Shown piece by piece: positions 8,308 to 18,623 of a stretch of 64,000 nucleotides of DNA. Origin of the DNA: Paracoccus yeei ATCC BAA-599 (GTDB taxonomy: Bacteria; Pseudomonadota; Alphaproteobacteria; Rhodobacterales; Rhodobacteraceae). How positions within the stretch are numbered: the first letter of the stretch is position 1; every line of letters begins with the position of its first letter. The stretch covers positions 99,678 to 163,677 of the forward strand of contig NZ_JHWH01000001.1 in assembly GCF_000622145.1 (NCBI RefSeq). Reading direction: 5' to 3'. The translations under genes were made by a program, and so were the position numbers. The notes beneath the pieces were generated by a model that was given only the letters and a program-made list of their open reading frames with translations, was not told where the DNA came from and ran no database searches.

Positions 8308-9147
8308 ATGCGCCAGCCGCCGAATGACGAAACGGACCCGTTCAACCCCGGCATCACCCGCACCGATGCCGACATCACCAGCGAGACGCGCTTTGGCCCC
8401 CGCCCCGTCCCCAAGGGGCACCGGCGCCCCGCAGGACCGCAGGATTACCGGCGCATCCCGCCCAGCGGCGATGTCTCGCCCGATGGCAAGCGCGCCTATC
8501 CCCGCCCCTCGCGCATGGCGAAATGGGCGGTCTGGGGCGGCACCGGCATCGCCGCCGCCGCGCTGACGGCGGGCGCGGTGCTGGCCGTGCGCCAGGTGGC
8601 GGGGCTGTTTTCCGAGGACGACCACGGGCCCCGGCGCCACCGCCGCCGGCATGGACCCGATCACGACCACGACCACGATTATGCCCGCCCGCGCATGCAA
8701 CCTCCGACCGAGGCCGAGAAGCAGGGCACCAAGCGCCGCTTTGCCGGCACGGACCCTTCGGAACGCCAGTTCGTCCGTCCCGACCACGACGACCAGCGCC
8801 GCAGCACCGGCCCGCGTCGCAGCCTGGTGTCCGAGATCGAGGACAATGCCCAGCGCCTGACGGGCACGCTTGATACCGTGATGCAGTCGGTCAGCGCCGC
8901 GCTGACGGGGTTCCAGTCGGTCGCGCAGCAGGCGCGCGGGGTCATGCACGAATTTGGCGAGGCCGCCGGAATGGCGCGCGACATCTTTCAGGGCGGCAGC
9001 AGCGGCGGCGGTTCGCAGGACACGGGGCAACGCTATGCCCGGCGCCATCCGCGCCACGGCTATCCGATGCCCGACCTGCGCGACGACCCGCTGACCGAGG
9101 ACCCGCAGAAGCCTGGCGACCACGATCCGCGCAGCCATCGCCTATGA
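8308..9147 (+). CDS. single-pass membrane protein of unknown function
   Basis: A 279-residue protein I do not recognise. Residues 1-70 are polar and proline-rich. One membrane helix spans about 71-99 (from AKWAVWGG to VAGLF). A short His/Arg/Asp-rich stretch follows (about 106-125), which could bind metal. A predicted helical segment with MQSVSAALTGFQSVAQQARG occupies about residues 190-235. An AAAGGA site lies 10 bases before the ATG. It appears to be a single-gene unit, ended by the terminator at 9178-9208. Its stop codon touches the first candidate LldR box. Confidence 0.75.
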   Translation: MRQPPNDETDPFNPGITRTDADITSETRFGPRPVPKGHRRPAGPQDYRRIPPSGDVSPDGKRAYPRPSRMAKWAVWGGTGIAAAALTAGAVLAVRQVAGLFSEDDHGPRRHRRRHGPDHDHDHDYARPRMQPPTEAEKQGTKRRFAGTDPSERQFVRPDHDDQRRSTGPRRSLVSEIEDNAQRLTGTLDTVMQSVSAALTGFQSVAQQARGVMHEFGEAAGMARDIFQGGSSGGGSQDTGQRYARRHPRHGYPMPDLRDDPLTEDPQKPGDHDPRSHRL

Positions 9148-9158
9148 TGGTCTGACCA
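9148..9158. promoter_or_regulatory. candidate LldR operator, distal
   Basis: TGGT-CTG-ACCA, a perfect inverted repeat of the GntR/FCD type (TGGT-N3-ACCA). It directly follows the stop codon of the preceding gene and lies about 250 bases before lldP. It is the weakest of the three boxes because a terminator lies between it and the promoter. Confidence 0.4.
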
Positions 9159-9177
9159 CATCGACCGAATCAGTTCC

Positions 9178-9208
9178 GGGGCGGCCATTGCGGATGGTCG
9201 CCCCTTTT
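9178..9208 (+). terminator. rho-independent terminator upstream of lldP
   Basis: GGGGCGGCCAT (9178-9188) pairs with ATGGTCGCCCC (9194-9204) with one G-T pair, followed by TTTT and more T-rich sequence. It ends transcription from the unknown membrane protein gene. Confidence 0.75.
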
Positions 9209-9279
9209 GCTGTTTTTATAGGCTATTCGCAGGGCACCACCCTTCCGCTGCAGCGTAGAAATATCATGACCTTAGCCTT

Positions 9280-9290
9280 TGGTATGACCA
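9280..9290. promoter_or_regulatory. candidate LldR operator, upstream (O1-like)
   Basis: TGGT-ATG-ACCA, matching the TNGT-N3-ACNA consensus known for LldR-type FCD regulators. It lies about 35 bases upstream of the candidate -35 box of lldP. Confidence 0.65.
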
Positions 9291-9319
9291 CAAAACACCA
9301 GCGGTCCGAGCAAAACTGT

Positions 9320-9347
9320 TTGACGCATGGCGTTCTTTGGCAAATAT
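9320..9347 (+). promoter_or_regulatory. candidate promoter of lldPRD
   Basis: TTGACG (9320-9325) and AAATAT (9342-9347) are spaced by 16 bases. The -35 box is strong and the -10 box weak. The start would fall near 9355, between the two nearest operator boxes. Confidence 0.45.
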
Positions 9348-9367
9348 CCCTGTACATCCAAGTTTTT

Positions 9368-9378
9368 TGGTCATACCA
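9368..9378. promoter_or_regulatory. candidate LldR operator, downstream of the start (O2-like)
   Basis: TGGT-CAT-ACCA, the same palindrome as at 9280. It lies just past the predicted transcription start and 23 bases before the lldP ATG. The centre-to-centre distance to the upstream box is 88 bases. Confidence 0.65.
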
Positions 9379-9401
9379 TCGTTTTGGGAGGAACTCACAC
9401 G

Positions 9402-11057
9402 ATGACCTGGGCACAGGATTATGTCCCATTGGGCAATATCTGGCTTTCCAGCCTGGTTGCCGCCATTCCGATCCTTTTCTTCTTCCTGGCCCTGACCCTG
9501 TGGCGTCTGAAGGGCTATCAGGCGGCGACCGTCACCGTCCTGCTGACCCTGGTCATCGCCGTCGCGGTCTATGGCATGCCGGTTTCGGCCGCCGCCGCCG
9601 CCGGCGTCTACGGGTTCTTCTATGGCCTGTGGCCGATCGCCTGGATCATCGTGGGCGCGGTGTTCCTGTACAAGATCTCGGTCGCGACCGGCCAGTTCGA
9701 GATCATCCGCCGCTCGATCCTGGGCATCACCGAGGACCAGCGGCTGCAACTGCTTCTGGTGGGCTTTGCCTTCGGTGCCTTCCTCGAGGGCGCGGCGGGC
9801 TTTGGCGCGCCGGTCGCCATCACGGCGGCCCTGCTGGTCGGCCTGGGGTTCCGGCCGCTTTACGCCGCCGGCCTGTGCCTGATCGCCAACACCGCGCCGG
9901 TGGCCTTCGGCGCCATGGGCATCCCGATCATCGTGGCGGGCCAGGTCACCGGGCTTGATCCGTTCCACATCGGCCAGATGGCCGGCCGCCAGCTGCCGCT
10001 CTTGTCGGTGCTGGTGCCCTTCTGGCTGATCCTGATCATGGACGGCGTGCGCGGCGTGCGCGAAACCTGGCCCGCGATCCTGGTCGCCGGCGGCTCCTTC
10101 GCCATCGTCCAGTTCCTGACGGCGAACTTCATCGGCCCGGAACTGCCCGACATCACCGCGGCCATCGCCACGCTGATCGCGCTGCCGCTGTTCCTGCGCG
10201 TCTGGCAGCCCAAGCGCATCTTCCGCTTTGCCTCCGAGCCGGGCGATCCGCCCGTCGCCCCCATCGAAACGGCGCACAGCTATACCACGGGCCAGATCGC
10301 CCGCGCCTGGTCGCCCTTCGTCATCCTGACCGCCTTCGTCACGCTGTGGAGCATCGCGCCCTTCAAGCGGCTGTTCACGGCCGACGGCCCGCTGTATTCC
10401 TGGGTTGCCAGCCTGCACGTGCCCTTCCTGGACAATGTCGTCCAGAAGACGCCGCCCATCGTGGCCGAGCCGACGCCCTTTGCCGCCGTCTACAAGTTCG
10501 ACTGGTTCTCGGCCACCGGCACGGCCATCCTGTTCGCGGCGCTGGTCAGCATCATGGTTCTGGGCATGAAGCCCCGCAAGGCGGTCGAGGTCTTTGGCGA
10601 CACGCTGCGCGGGCTGGTGATCCCGATCTATTCCATCGGCATGGTGCTGGCCTTCGCGTTCCTGGCGAACTATTCGGGCCTGTCGGCGACGCTGGCGCTG
10701 GCGCTCGCGCATACCGGGTCGGCCTTTACCTTCTTCTCGCCCTTCCTGGGCTGGCTCGGGGTCTTCGTCACCGGCTCGGACACCTCGTCGAACGCGCTGT
10801 TCGGGGCGCTTCAGGCCACGACCGCGCACCAGATCGGCGTGTCGGACGTGCTGCTGGTCGCCGTCAACACCACCGGGGGCGTGACGGGCAAGATGATCTC
10901 GCCGCAGTCCATCGCCATCGCCTGCGCGGCCGTGGGGCTGGTCGGGCGGGAATCGGACCTGTTCCGCTTTACCGTCAAGCATTCGCTGGCGCTGGCGGCG
11001 CTGGTCGGCGTCATCACCACGCTGCAGGCCTATGTCTTTCCCTGGATGATCCCATGA
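9402..11057 (+). CDS. lldP: L-lactate permease
   Basis: A 551-residue polytopic inner-membrane protein of the LctP/LldP family, which takes up L-lactate (and often glycolate) with protons. Hydrophobic segments cover the whole length; typical motifs are [24 protein letters not shown] and [15 protein letters not shown]. The ATG at 9402 has a GGGAGG site and begins [11 protein letters not shown]; an earlier ATG at 9327 would place start codons inside the regulatory region. It overlaps lldR by ATGA. Confidence 0.93.
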   Translation: MTWAQDYVPLGNIWLSSLVAAIPILFFFLALTLWRLKGYQAATVTVLLTLVIAVAVYGMPVSAAAAAGVYGFFYGLWPIAWIIVGAVFLYKISVATGQFEIIRRSILGITEDQRLQLLLVGFAFGAFLEGAAGFGAPVAITAALLVGLGFRPLYAAGLCLIANTAPVAFGAMGIPIIVAGQVTGLDPFHIGQMAGRQLPLLSVLVPFWLILIMDGVRGVRETWPAILVAGGSFAIVQFLTANFIGPELPDITAAIATLIALPLFLRVWQPKRIFRFASEPGDPPVAPIETAHSYTTGQIARAWSPFVILTAFVTLWSIAPFKRLFTADGPLYSWVASLHVPFLDNVVQKTPPIVAEPTPFAAVYKFDWFSATGTAILFAALVSIMVLGMKPRKAVEVFGDTLRGLVIPIYSIGMVLAFAFLANYSGLSATLALALAHTGSAFTFFSPFLGWLGVFVTGSDTSSNALFGALQATTAHQIGVSDVLLVAVNTTGGVTGKMISPQSIAIACAAVGLVGRESDLFRFTVKHSLALAALVGVITTLQAYVFPWMIP

Positions 11058-11851
11058 CGGAACGAACCCCGCGGGCCCGTGTCACCGATCGGGTCGAGGC
11101 CGAGATCGAGGCGCTGATCCGGGACCGCGGGCTTGAACCCGGCGACCGCCTGCCGTCCGAACGGGCGCTGGCGGACCGCCTGTCGGCCTCGCGCACCAGT
11201 CTGCGCGAGGCCATCGGCCGGCTTGCCGCGCGCGGGCTGGTCGAGGTGCGCAAGACCGGGCTGGTCGTGGCGCGCCCCGGCCCCCGGGCCTGGGCGCATG
11301 ACGGGATCAGCGCGCCCCTGGCGCCGCTGGTCGCCCATCACGCGGGCTTTGGCCATGACGTGATGGAGATCCGCCACGCGCTGGAAGGGGCGGCCGCCTA
11401 TTACGCCGCCCGCCGCGCCGATCCGGCGGCGGTCGGCCGCATCGCCCAGGCGCTGGAGACGATGATCGCCGGCCACGGCCAGGCCGACCCCGGCGAGGAG
11501 GCGCGGCTGGACGCCGCCTTTCACCTGGCCATCGCCGAGGCGTCGAACAACGCCATCCTGCACCAGGTCATGTCCAGCCTGTTCAGCCTGCTGCAGGCCA
11601 GCATCTCGGAAAGCCTGGAAAAGCTTTACCTGGTGCCCAGCACCTTCGAGGCGCTGTCGCGCCAGCACCGCGAGCTTTACCAGGCCATCGCCGCCGGGGA
11701 CGCGGACCGCGCCCGCGCGGCGTCGGACGCGCACCTGGCCTTTGTCGAAACCACGATCCGCCAGATCGACGAGGATCTGGCCCGCAAGGCCCGCGCCAGC
11801 GCCGCCCGCGCCGCCGGCATCACCGGCCCGGCCCACCCGAACAACAGTTGA
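11054..11851 (+). CDS. lldR: GntR/FCD-family regulator of lactate genes
   Basis: A 265-residue transcription factor. An N-terminal winged helix-turn-helix of the GntR type spans about residues 5-75 ([20 protein letters not shown]). The C-terminal FCD ligand domain covers about 95-235, with the Asp and His positions used for metal and acid binding in this family ([12 protein letters not shown] and the later H residues). It lies between the permease and the lactate dehydrogenase, as in E. coli lldPRD. It probably binds the TGGT-N3-ACCA boxes upstream and releases them on lactate. Confidence 0.88.
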   Translation: MTERTPRARVTDRVEAEIEALIRDRGLEPGDRLPSERALADRLSASRTSLREAIGRLAARGLVEVRKTGLVVARPGPRAWAHDGISAPLAPLVAHHAGFGHDVMEIRHALEGAAAYYAARRADPAAVGRIAQALETMIAGHGQADPGEEARLDAAFHLAIAEASNNAILHQVMSSLFSLLQASISESLEKLYLVPSTFEALSRQHRELYQAIAAGDADRARAASDAHLAFVETTIRQIDEDLARKARASAARAAGITGPAHPNNS

Positions 11852-11860
11852 GGCATGACC

Positions 11861-13009
11861 ATGAGAATTTCGTCGATCTCGGATTACCGCGAAGCCGCCC
11901 GCCGCAAGCTGCCGCCGTTCCTGTTCCATTACATCGACGGCGGCGCCTATGCGGAATACACGCTGGGGCGCAACGTCTCGGACCTGTCGGAAATCGCGCT
12001 GCGCCAGCGCATCCTGCGCAACGTGGCCGAACTGAGCCTGGAAACGCAGGTGCTGGGCCAGACCTTCGCGATGCCCGTCGCGCTGTCCCCGGTCGGGCTG
12101 ACCGGGATGTATGCCCGGCGCGGCGAGGTCCAGGCCGCCCGCGCCGCCGCCGCCAAGGGCGTGCCCTTTACCCTGTCCACCGTCTCGGTCTGTTCCATCG
12201 AGGAGGTGCAGGCCGCGTCCCCCGTGCCCATCTGGTTCCAGCTTTACGTCCTGAAGGACCGGGGCTTCATGAAGAACGCGCTGGAGCGCGCGCAGGCGGT
12301 GGGGATCAACACGCTGGTCTTTACCGTGGACATGCCGGTGCCGGGGGCGCGCTATCGCGACCTGCATTCGGGCATGTCGGGACCGGACGCCAAGTTCCGC
12401 CAGATCGTGCAGGCCGCGACCCATCCGCAATGGGCCTGGGACGTGGGCATCAAGGGCAAGCCGCACGACCTGGGCAATATCTCGGTCTATCGCGGCCAGC
12501 CCACCAAGCTTGAGGATTACATCGGCTGGCTGGGGGCGAATTTCGACCCCTCGATCGGCTGGAGCGATCTGGAGTGGATCCGCGATTTCTGGAAGGGGCC
12601 GATGATCATCAAGGGCATCCTGGATGTCGAGGACGCGCGCGACGCGGTGCGGTTCGGCGCGGACGGGATCATCGTGTCGAACCACGGCGGCCGCCAGCTG
12701 GACGGGGTGCTGAGTTCGACCCGCGCCCTGCCGGCCATCGCCGACGCGGTCAAGGGGGACCTCGCGATCCTGGCGGACAGCGGCGTGCGCTCGGGTCTGG
12801 ACGTCGTGCGGATGATCGCGCTGGGGGCCGATGTCGCGATGATGGGCCGCGCCTTTGTCTATGCGCTGGCCGCCGCCGGAGAGGCGGGCGTCGCCAACAT
12901 GCTGGATCTGGTCGCCAAGGAGATGCGCGTGGCCATGGCCCTGACCGGCGCGCGATCCGTGTCCGAGATCGACCGCAGTGCGCTGGTAAGTGTCACCGAG
13001 ACGCCCTGA
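11861..13009 (+). CDS. lldD: FMN-dependent L-lactate dehydrogenase
   Basis: A 382-residue membrane-associated flavoenzyme of the alpha-hydroxyacid oxidase family that oxidises L-lactate to pyruvate and feeds the quinone pool. Recognisable segments are [19 protein letters not shown] at the start and [10 protein letters not shown] with the catalytic histidine. Two start codons are possible: ATG at 11855 and at 11861. The second has better spacing from GAGG and aligns with E. coli LldD. It is the last gene of lldPRD and ends 3 bases before a convergent gene. Confidence 0.94.
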   Translation: MRISSISDYREAARRKLPPFLFHYIDGGAYAEYTLGRNVSDLSEIALRQRILRNVAELSLETQVLGQTFAMPVALSPVGLTGMYARRGEVQAARAAAAKGVPFTLSTVSVCSIEEVQAASPVPIWFQLYVLKDRGFMKNALERAQAVGINTLVFTVDMPVPGARYRDLHSGMSGPDAKFRQIVQAATHPQWAWDVGIKGKPHDLGNISVYRGQPTKLEDYIGWLGANFDPSIGWSDLEWIRDFWKGPMIIKGILDVEDARDAVRFGADGIIVSNHGGRQLDGVLSSTRALPAIADAVKGDLAILADSGVRSGLDVVRMIALGADVAMMGRAFVYALAAAGEAGVANMLDLVAKEMRVAMALTGARSVSEIDRSALVSVTETP

Positions 13010-13012
13010 CCG

Positions 13013-13780
13013 CTAAAGGACGGCGGTGATGCCGCCGTCGGCATAGATGAGCTGCCCCGAGACGAAGTTCGAGGCGTCCGACGACAGGAAGATCGCCAGC
13101 CCGACCAGTTCCTCGGGCTGGCCCCAGCGGCGCATCGGGGTGCGCGCCTTGACCCAGGCGTCGAAGTCGGGGTTCTCGATCAGCGCCTGGTTCATGTCGG
13201 TGACCATGTAGCCCGGGCCGATGGCATTGGCCTGGATGCCCAGCGCGCCCCATTCGGCGGCCATGGCGCGCGTCAGCATCTTGATCCCGCCCTTGGACAC
13301 CGCGTAGGGCGCGATGGTCGGCCGCGCCAGGTCCGAGGTCAGCGAGCCGATGTTGACGATCTTGCCGCGCCCGCGCGCGGCCATGCGGCGCGCCGCCTCG
13401 CGCCCGATGACGAAGGCTGCGGTCAGGTTGGTGTCGATGACCCGCTGCCAGTCCGCCGTGCCAAGCTCCAGCATGGGGCTGCGGAACTGGATGCCGGCGT
13501 TGTTGACCAGGATGTCGACCGCGATCCCCTGGGCGTCGAGGGCCTGGAACGCGGCCAGGATGGCCGCCTCGTCGCTGACGTCGAAGGCCTGGGTCAGCAC
13601 GTCATGGCCCTGGTCCCGCATCCCGGCGGCCGCGTCCTCGAGCCGCTCGGCGTTGGCGCCGTTCAGGATGATCCGGGCGCCGGCCCGCGCCAGCCCTTCG
13701 GCCATGGCTCGGCCGAGGCCGCGCGATGATCCGGTGACAAGCGCGGTGCGGCCGGTCAGGTCGAAAAGATGCAGGCTCAT
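13013..13780 (-). CDS. short-chain dehydrogenase, gluconate 5-dehydrogenase-like
   Basis: A 255-residue classical SDR. The cofactor loop TGSSRGLGRAMAEGLA is at about residues 15-30, NNAGIQ at about 90, and the catalytic Ser-Tyr-Lys set includes YAVSKGG. The overall pattern, including the C-terminal SGQLIYADGGITAVL, is closest to gluconate 5-dehydrogenases (Gno/IdnO), which interconvert D-gluconate and 5-keto-D-gluconate. No other gluconate gene is adjacent, so the substrate is uncertain. It is convergent with lldD and divergent from the radical SAM gene. Confidence 0.75.
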   Translation of the reverse strand: MSLHLFDLTGRTALVTGSSRGLGRAMAEGLARAGARIILNGANAERLEDAAAGMRDQGHDVLTQAFDVSDEAAILAAFQALDAQGIAVDILVNNAGIQFRSPMLELGTADWQRVIDTNLTAAFVIGREAARRMAARGRGKIVNIGSLTSDLARPTIAPYAVSKGGIKMLTRAMAAEWGALGIQANAIGPGYMVTDMNQALIENPDFDAWVKARTPMRRWGQPEELVGLAIFLSSDASNFVSGQLIYADGGITAVL

Positions 13781-13888
13781 GGGTCCCCCGTCCGTTTGCG
13801 ACAGGGGTAACGTATACATTGTGCTCCGGCAAGCTTGCAAAACCCCGCGGATGGGTGCAAGGAAACGGGCTTTCCGAAAGGCCCCGCC

Positions 13889-14920
13889 GTGACGCGACCC
13901 CTGACCACCGTGCCCGCCCTGATCGAGGCGGGGCTTGCCGCGCCGGGCGAGGCCCCGGCGCTTGAGGCGGTGGCGGCCGAGTTTCGGGTTCGGCTGACGC
14001 CGGGCATGGCCGCAGCCGCGGCCGATCCGGGCGTCGCCGCGCAATTCGTGCCCGATGCGCGCGAATTGCGGGTCCGCCCCGAGGAACTGGCCGATCCCAT
14101 CGGCGACGCGGCCCACAGCCCCGTGCCCGGGCTGACGCATCGCTATCCCGACCGGGTCATCCTGCATGTGACCAGGACCTGCGCGGTCTATTGCCGCTTC
14201 TGCTTTCGCCGCGAGGTGGTGGGCGAGGAAGGCGCGCTGCCCGAGGCGGAACTGGCCGCCGCGCTGGATTACGTCGCGGCGACCCCCGCCGTGCGCGAGG
14301 TGATCCTGACCGGCGGCGATCCCCTGGTGCTGTCGACGCGGCGCATCGCGGCACTGATGGCGCGCCTGGCGGCAATTCCGCACCTGGACATGGTGCGCAT
14401 CCACACGCGGGTTCCGGTGGTCGCGCCCGGCCGGATCGACGCGGCCCTGCTGGCGGCGCTGCGCCCGGAACGGCTGGCGGTCTGGCTGGTGGTGCACACG
14501 AACCACGCCGCCGAGCTGACGCCCGAGGCCCGCGCCGCGCTGGCGCGGCTGGCCGATGCCGGGGTGCCGCTGCTGTCGCAGACGGTGCTGCTTGCGGGTG
14601 TGAACGCCGATCCGGCGACGCTGGAGGATCTGTTCCGGGCGCTGCTGCGGAACCGGGTCAAGCCCTATTACCTGCACCATTGCGACCTGGCGCGCGGGAC
14701 CAGCCATTTCCGCACGACGATCGCCCGGGGCCGGGCCATCATGGCGGCCCTGCGCGGGCGGCTGTCGGGCACCTGCCTGCCGACCTATGTGCTGGACCTG
14801 CCCGGCGGGCATGGCAAGGTGCCGCTGGAATCGGGGGACGTCCTGGACATGGGCGCGGGGCGCTGGCGGATCCGGGACTGGCGCGGCACCTGGCACGACT
14901 ATCGCGACCCCGAGGGTTAG
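13889..14920 (+). CDS. lysine 2,3-aminomutase-family radical SAM enzyme
   Basis: About 343 residues counted from the GTG at 13889, which follows a GAAAGG site; an in-frame ATG at 13835 would add 18 poorly conserved residues. The CX3CX2C cluster motif (Cys98, Cys102, Cys105; CAVYCRFCFRR) binds the [4Fe-4S] cluster. TGGDPLVL and PYYLHHCDLARG are hallmarks of the KamA/EpmB group. EpmB converts lysine for modification of elongation factor P; true KamA acts in lysine degradation. No epmA or efp is nearby, so the role is open. Confidence 0.8.
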   Translation: MTRPLTTVPALIEAGLAAPGEAPALEAVAAEFRVRLTPGMAAAAADPGVAAQFVPDARELRVRPEELADPIGDAAHSPVPGLTHRYPDRVILHVTRTCAVYCRFCFRREVVGEEGALPEAELAAALDYVAATPAVREVILTGGDPLVLSTRRIAALMARLAAIPHLDMVRIHTRVPVVAPGRIDAALLAALRPERLAVWLVVHTNHAAELTPEARAALARLADAGVPLLSQTVLLAGVNADPATLEDLFRALLRNRVKPYYLHHCDLARGTSHFRTTIARGRAIMAALRGRLSGTCLPTYVLDLPGGHGKVPLESGDVLDMGAGRWRIRDWRGTWHDYRDPEG

Positions 14921-14953
14921 AACCGGGGGCGCTTCGCCCCCCGGACCCCCCGA

Positions 14954-14975
14954 GGGTATTTGCGAAACGGTGAAA
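14954..14975 (+). repeat. intergenic 22-bp repeat, copy 1 (with GC hairpin)
   Basis: GGGTATTTG then CG then AAACGGTGAAA, directly beside the dppF stop. A hairpin of GGGGGC/GCCCCC lies at about 14923-14944, between kamA-like and dppF. It is the same arrangement as copy 3. Confidence 0.8.
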
Positions 14976-15808
<833 letters not shown>

Positions 15809-15812
<4 letters not shown>

Positions 15813-16642
15813 TCCGCGCCCTCCATGAAGCTGCCCACGGTGGGCAGGCGGTCGCCGGTGGCGTTTTCCGGCAGGGCCGAGAGCAGCGCCCGGGTATAGG
15901 GGTGTTTCGGTGCCTGAAACAGCGACAGCACGTCGGCTTCCTCCATCTTCCTGCCCTTGTATTGCACCTGAACGCGGTCGGCGGTTTCGGCGACCACGCC
16001 CATGTCATGGGTAATCAGGATCAGCGCCATGCCGGTCTGTTCCTGCAGCGTCATCAGCAGATCCAGGATCTGCTTCTGGATGGTGACGTCGAGCGCGGTG
16101 GTCGGTTCGTCCGCGATCAGCAGGCGCGGGTTGGTGGCGATGGCCATGGCGATCATCACCCGCTGGCACTGACCGCCCGACATCTGGTGGGGATAGGACT
16201 TCAGCTTTTCCGCCGGGTCGGGGATGCCGACCTGCCGGAACAGGTCCAGCGCGCGGGCGCGGGCCTGCCTGCGGGACATGCCGGCGTTGAAGCGGAGCAC
16301 CTCCTCGATCTGGTAGCCGGTGGTGAAGCTGGGGTTCAGCGACGCGATGGGTTCCTGAAAGATCATCGTGATCTCGCGCCCGATGATGCGGCGGCGGTCG
16401 CGCGGCGCCATGCGGAGGAGATCCTGGCCGTCGAAGCGCATCTCGTCGGCGGTGACGGTGGCGGTGTCGGGCAGAAGCCCCATCGCCGCCAGCATCGAGA
16501 CGGACTTGCCCGAGCCGGATTCGCCGACGATGGCCAGCACCTCGCCCTTGTCCACGGTGACGTCGATGCCGTCGACGGCAGTGAAGCTGCCGGTCGAGGT
16601 GGCAAAGCGCACGGTCAGGTTGCGGATGGTCAGAAGGGACAT
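15809..16642 (-). CDS. dppD: dipeptide/oligopeptide ABC transporter ATP-binding protein
   Basis: A 277-residue ABC ATPase of the OppD/DppD group: GESGSGKSV Walker [15 protein letters not shown] signature, [13 protein letters not shown] Walker B, and the C-terminal [12 protein letters not shown] segment. It acts as one half of the ATPase dimer with DppF. A 4-base gap separates it from dppC. Confidence 0.92.
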
Positions 16643-16646
16643 GGCC

Positions 16647-17549
16647 TCAGCTCCGCTTCAGTTTCGGGTCGAGCGCGTCGCGTAATCCGTCGCCCATCAG
16701 GTTGATCGCCAGCACCGACACCAGGATGGCGAGGCCGGGGAAGGTCACGACCCACCAGGCGCGCAGGATGAATTCGCGCGCCTCGGCCAGCATGGTGCCC
16801 CATTCGGACGCGGGCGGCTGCGCGCCCATGCCCAGAAATCCCAGCGCGGCCGAATCGAGCACCGCGCTGGAGAAGCTGAGCGTCGCCTGCACGATCAGCG
16901 GCGCCAGGCAGTTCGGCAGGATGGTCTTGAACATCAGCCGCAGGTTCGAGGCCCCGGCCACCTTGGCGGCGGTGACGTATTCGCGGGCCTTTTCGCCCAT
17001 CACCGCGGCCCGCGTCAGGCGGGCGAAATGCGGCTGGTAGACGATGGCGATGGCGATCATCGCGTTCGTCAGGCCGGGCCCCAGCACCGCGACCAGCACC
17101 AGCGCCAGCAAGAGCGAGGGGAAGGCCAGGATCACGTCCATGACCCGCATGATGACGGTATCGACCCAGCCACCATAGAAGCCCGCCAGCAGGCCGATGA
17201 AGATGCCGCCGGTCAGGGCGATGGCGACCACAACGATGCCGATGAACAGCGAATATTGCGCGCCATAGATCAGCCGCGACAGCATGTCCCGGCCGACCGC
17301 GTCCGTGCCCAGCAGAAAGCCCGCGCGCCCGCCGTCCTGCCAGATCGGCGGCACCAGCAGTGCGTCGCGGTATTGCTGCGTCGGGTCGTGCGGCGCGATC
17401 AGCGGCGCGAAGATGGCCGTCAGCACCAGCAGGACAAAGACGCCAAGCCCGATCACCGCGCCCCGGTTCTGGCTGAAGTAGAACCAGAACTCCTTGAGCT
17501 GCCGGCGACGGATGGCCGCGTCCGAGAGTTTCACGGTGGTATCGGTCAT
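16647..17549 (-). CDS. dppC: dipeptide ABC transporter permease
   Basis: A 300-residue inner-membrane permease. The N-terminal OppC_N segment (EFWFYFSQNRGAVIGLGVFV) is followed by five further hydrophobic helices. The ATPase-docking loop has EYVTAAKVAGASNLRLMF. Upstream reading extends much further, but the conserved start at 17549 overlaps dppB by ATGA and is clearly right. Confidence 0.93.
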   Translation of the reverse strand: MTDTTVKLSDAAIRRRQLKEFWFYFSQNRGAVIGLGVFVLLVLTAIFAPLIAPHDPTQQYRDALLVPPIWQDGGRAGFLLGTDAVGRDMLSRLIYGAQYSLFIGIVVVAIALTGGIFIGLLAGFYGGWVDTVIMRVMDVILAFPSLLLALVLVAVLGPGLTNAMIAIAIVYQPHFARLTRAAVMGEKAREYVTAAKVAGASNLRLMFKTILPNCLAPLIVQATLSFSSAVLDSAALGFLGMGAQPPASEWGTMLAEAREFILRAWWVVTFPGLAILVSVLAINLMGDGLRDALDPKLKRS

Positions 17550-18553
17550 TTGTGCCGGATCCTCGGATTGATAAGACCATAGGTCAGGTCGACGATCAGG
17601 TTCACGATCATCACGATGGCGGCGATCAAGAGCAGGCCCGATTGCACCACCGGATAATCGCGGCGCGAAATGGAATCGATCATCCACTTGCCGATGCCGG
17701 GCCAGGAAAAGATCGTCTCGGTCAGGATGGCGCCGGCCATCAGCACGCCGATCTGCAACCCGATGGTGGTGATGACGGGGATCATGGCGTTGCGCAGCGC
17801 GTGGACGCCGATCACCCGGCGGGTGGGCAGGCCCTTGGCGCGGGCGGTGCGGACATAGTCCTCGCCCATCACCTCGAGCATGGCCGAGCGGGTCTGGCGC
17901 GCGATCACGGCCAGCGGGATCGTCGCCAGCACGACCGAGGGCAGGATCAGGTGGCTGAGCGCCGAGGCGAAGGCGCCGTCCTGCCCCGAGAGCAGGCTGT
18001 CGATCAGCATGAAGCCGGTGACGGGCGGAAAGAAATACATCAGCGAGATGCGCCCCGACACCGGCGTCCAGCCCAGCACGCCCGAAAAGAAGATGATCAG
18101 CAGAAGCCCCCACCAGAAGATCGGCATGGAAAAGCCGATCAGCGCCCCGGTCATCGAGATCTGGTCGAACCAGGAGCCGCGCTTGATCGCGGCGATGACG
18201 CCCACCGGCACGCCGATCACGGTCGCGATGACGATGGCCACCAGAGCCAGTTCGACCGTCGCCGGGAACAGGGCCAGGAACTCGGCCAGCACGGGCTTTT
18301 TCGTGACCAGAGAATTGCCAAGGTCGCCCTGCAGCAGGTTGCCGAGGTAATTCAGGTATTGCTGCCAGATCGGCTTGTCATAGCCAAGCTGGGCCGCGAT
18401 CTGGGCGTAGCGTTCGGGCGAGACGCCGCGTTCGCCCGCCATCAGCAGCACCGGGTCGCCCGGCAGCAGGCGGATGAAGCCAAAGGCCACCAGCGTGATC
18501 CCCAGCATGGTGGGGATCAGGTAGAGCAGCTTGGCAAGAATGAATCTGAGCAT
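17546..18553 (-). CDS. dppB: dipeptide ABC transporter permease
   Basis: A 335-residue permease of the DppB/OppB type: MLRFILAKLLYLIPTMLGIT forms the first membrane helix, and LLPGDPVLLMAGERG follows in the periplasmic part. The docking motif EDYVRTARAKGLPTRRV is present. The start at 18553 is the conserved one; the frame continues 15 codons upstream without support. Confidence 0.93.
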   Translation of the reverse strand: MLRFILAKLLYLIPTMLGITLVAFGFIRLLPGDPVLLMAGERGVSPERYAQIAAQLGYDKPIWQQYLNYLGNLLQGDLGNSLVTKKPVLAEFLALFPATVELALVAIVIATVIGVPVGVIAAIKRGSWFDQISMTGALIGFSMPIFWWGLLLIIFFSGVLGWTPVSGRISLMYFFPPVTGFMLIDSLLSGQDGAFASALSHLILPSVVLATIPLAVIARQTRSAMLEVMGEDYVRTARAKGLPTRRVIGVHALRNAMIPVITTIGLQIGVLMAGAILTETIFSWPGIGKWMIDSISRRDYPVVQSGLLLIAAIVMIVNLIVDLTYGLINPRIRHK

Positions 18554-18623
18554 CGGATCCTGATCCAAAAGGGCCGTGCGAAGGGTGGTCCCCCGCACGG
18601 CCGCAGCACATGAAACCGAATGA

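Noticed and set aside
13835-13888. Upstream ATG start for the radical SAM gene
   Set aside because: The 18 extra residues are not family-like, and the GTG at 13889 has a GAAAGG site at proper distance.
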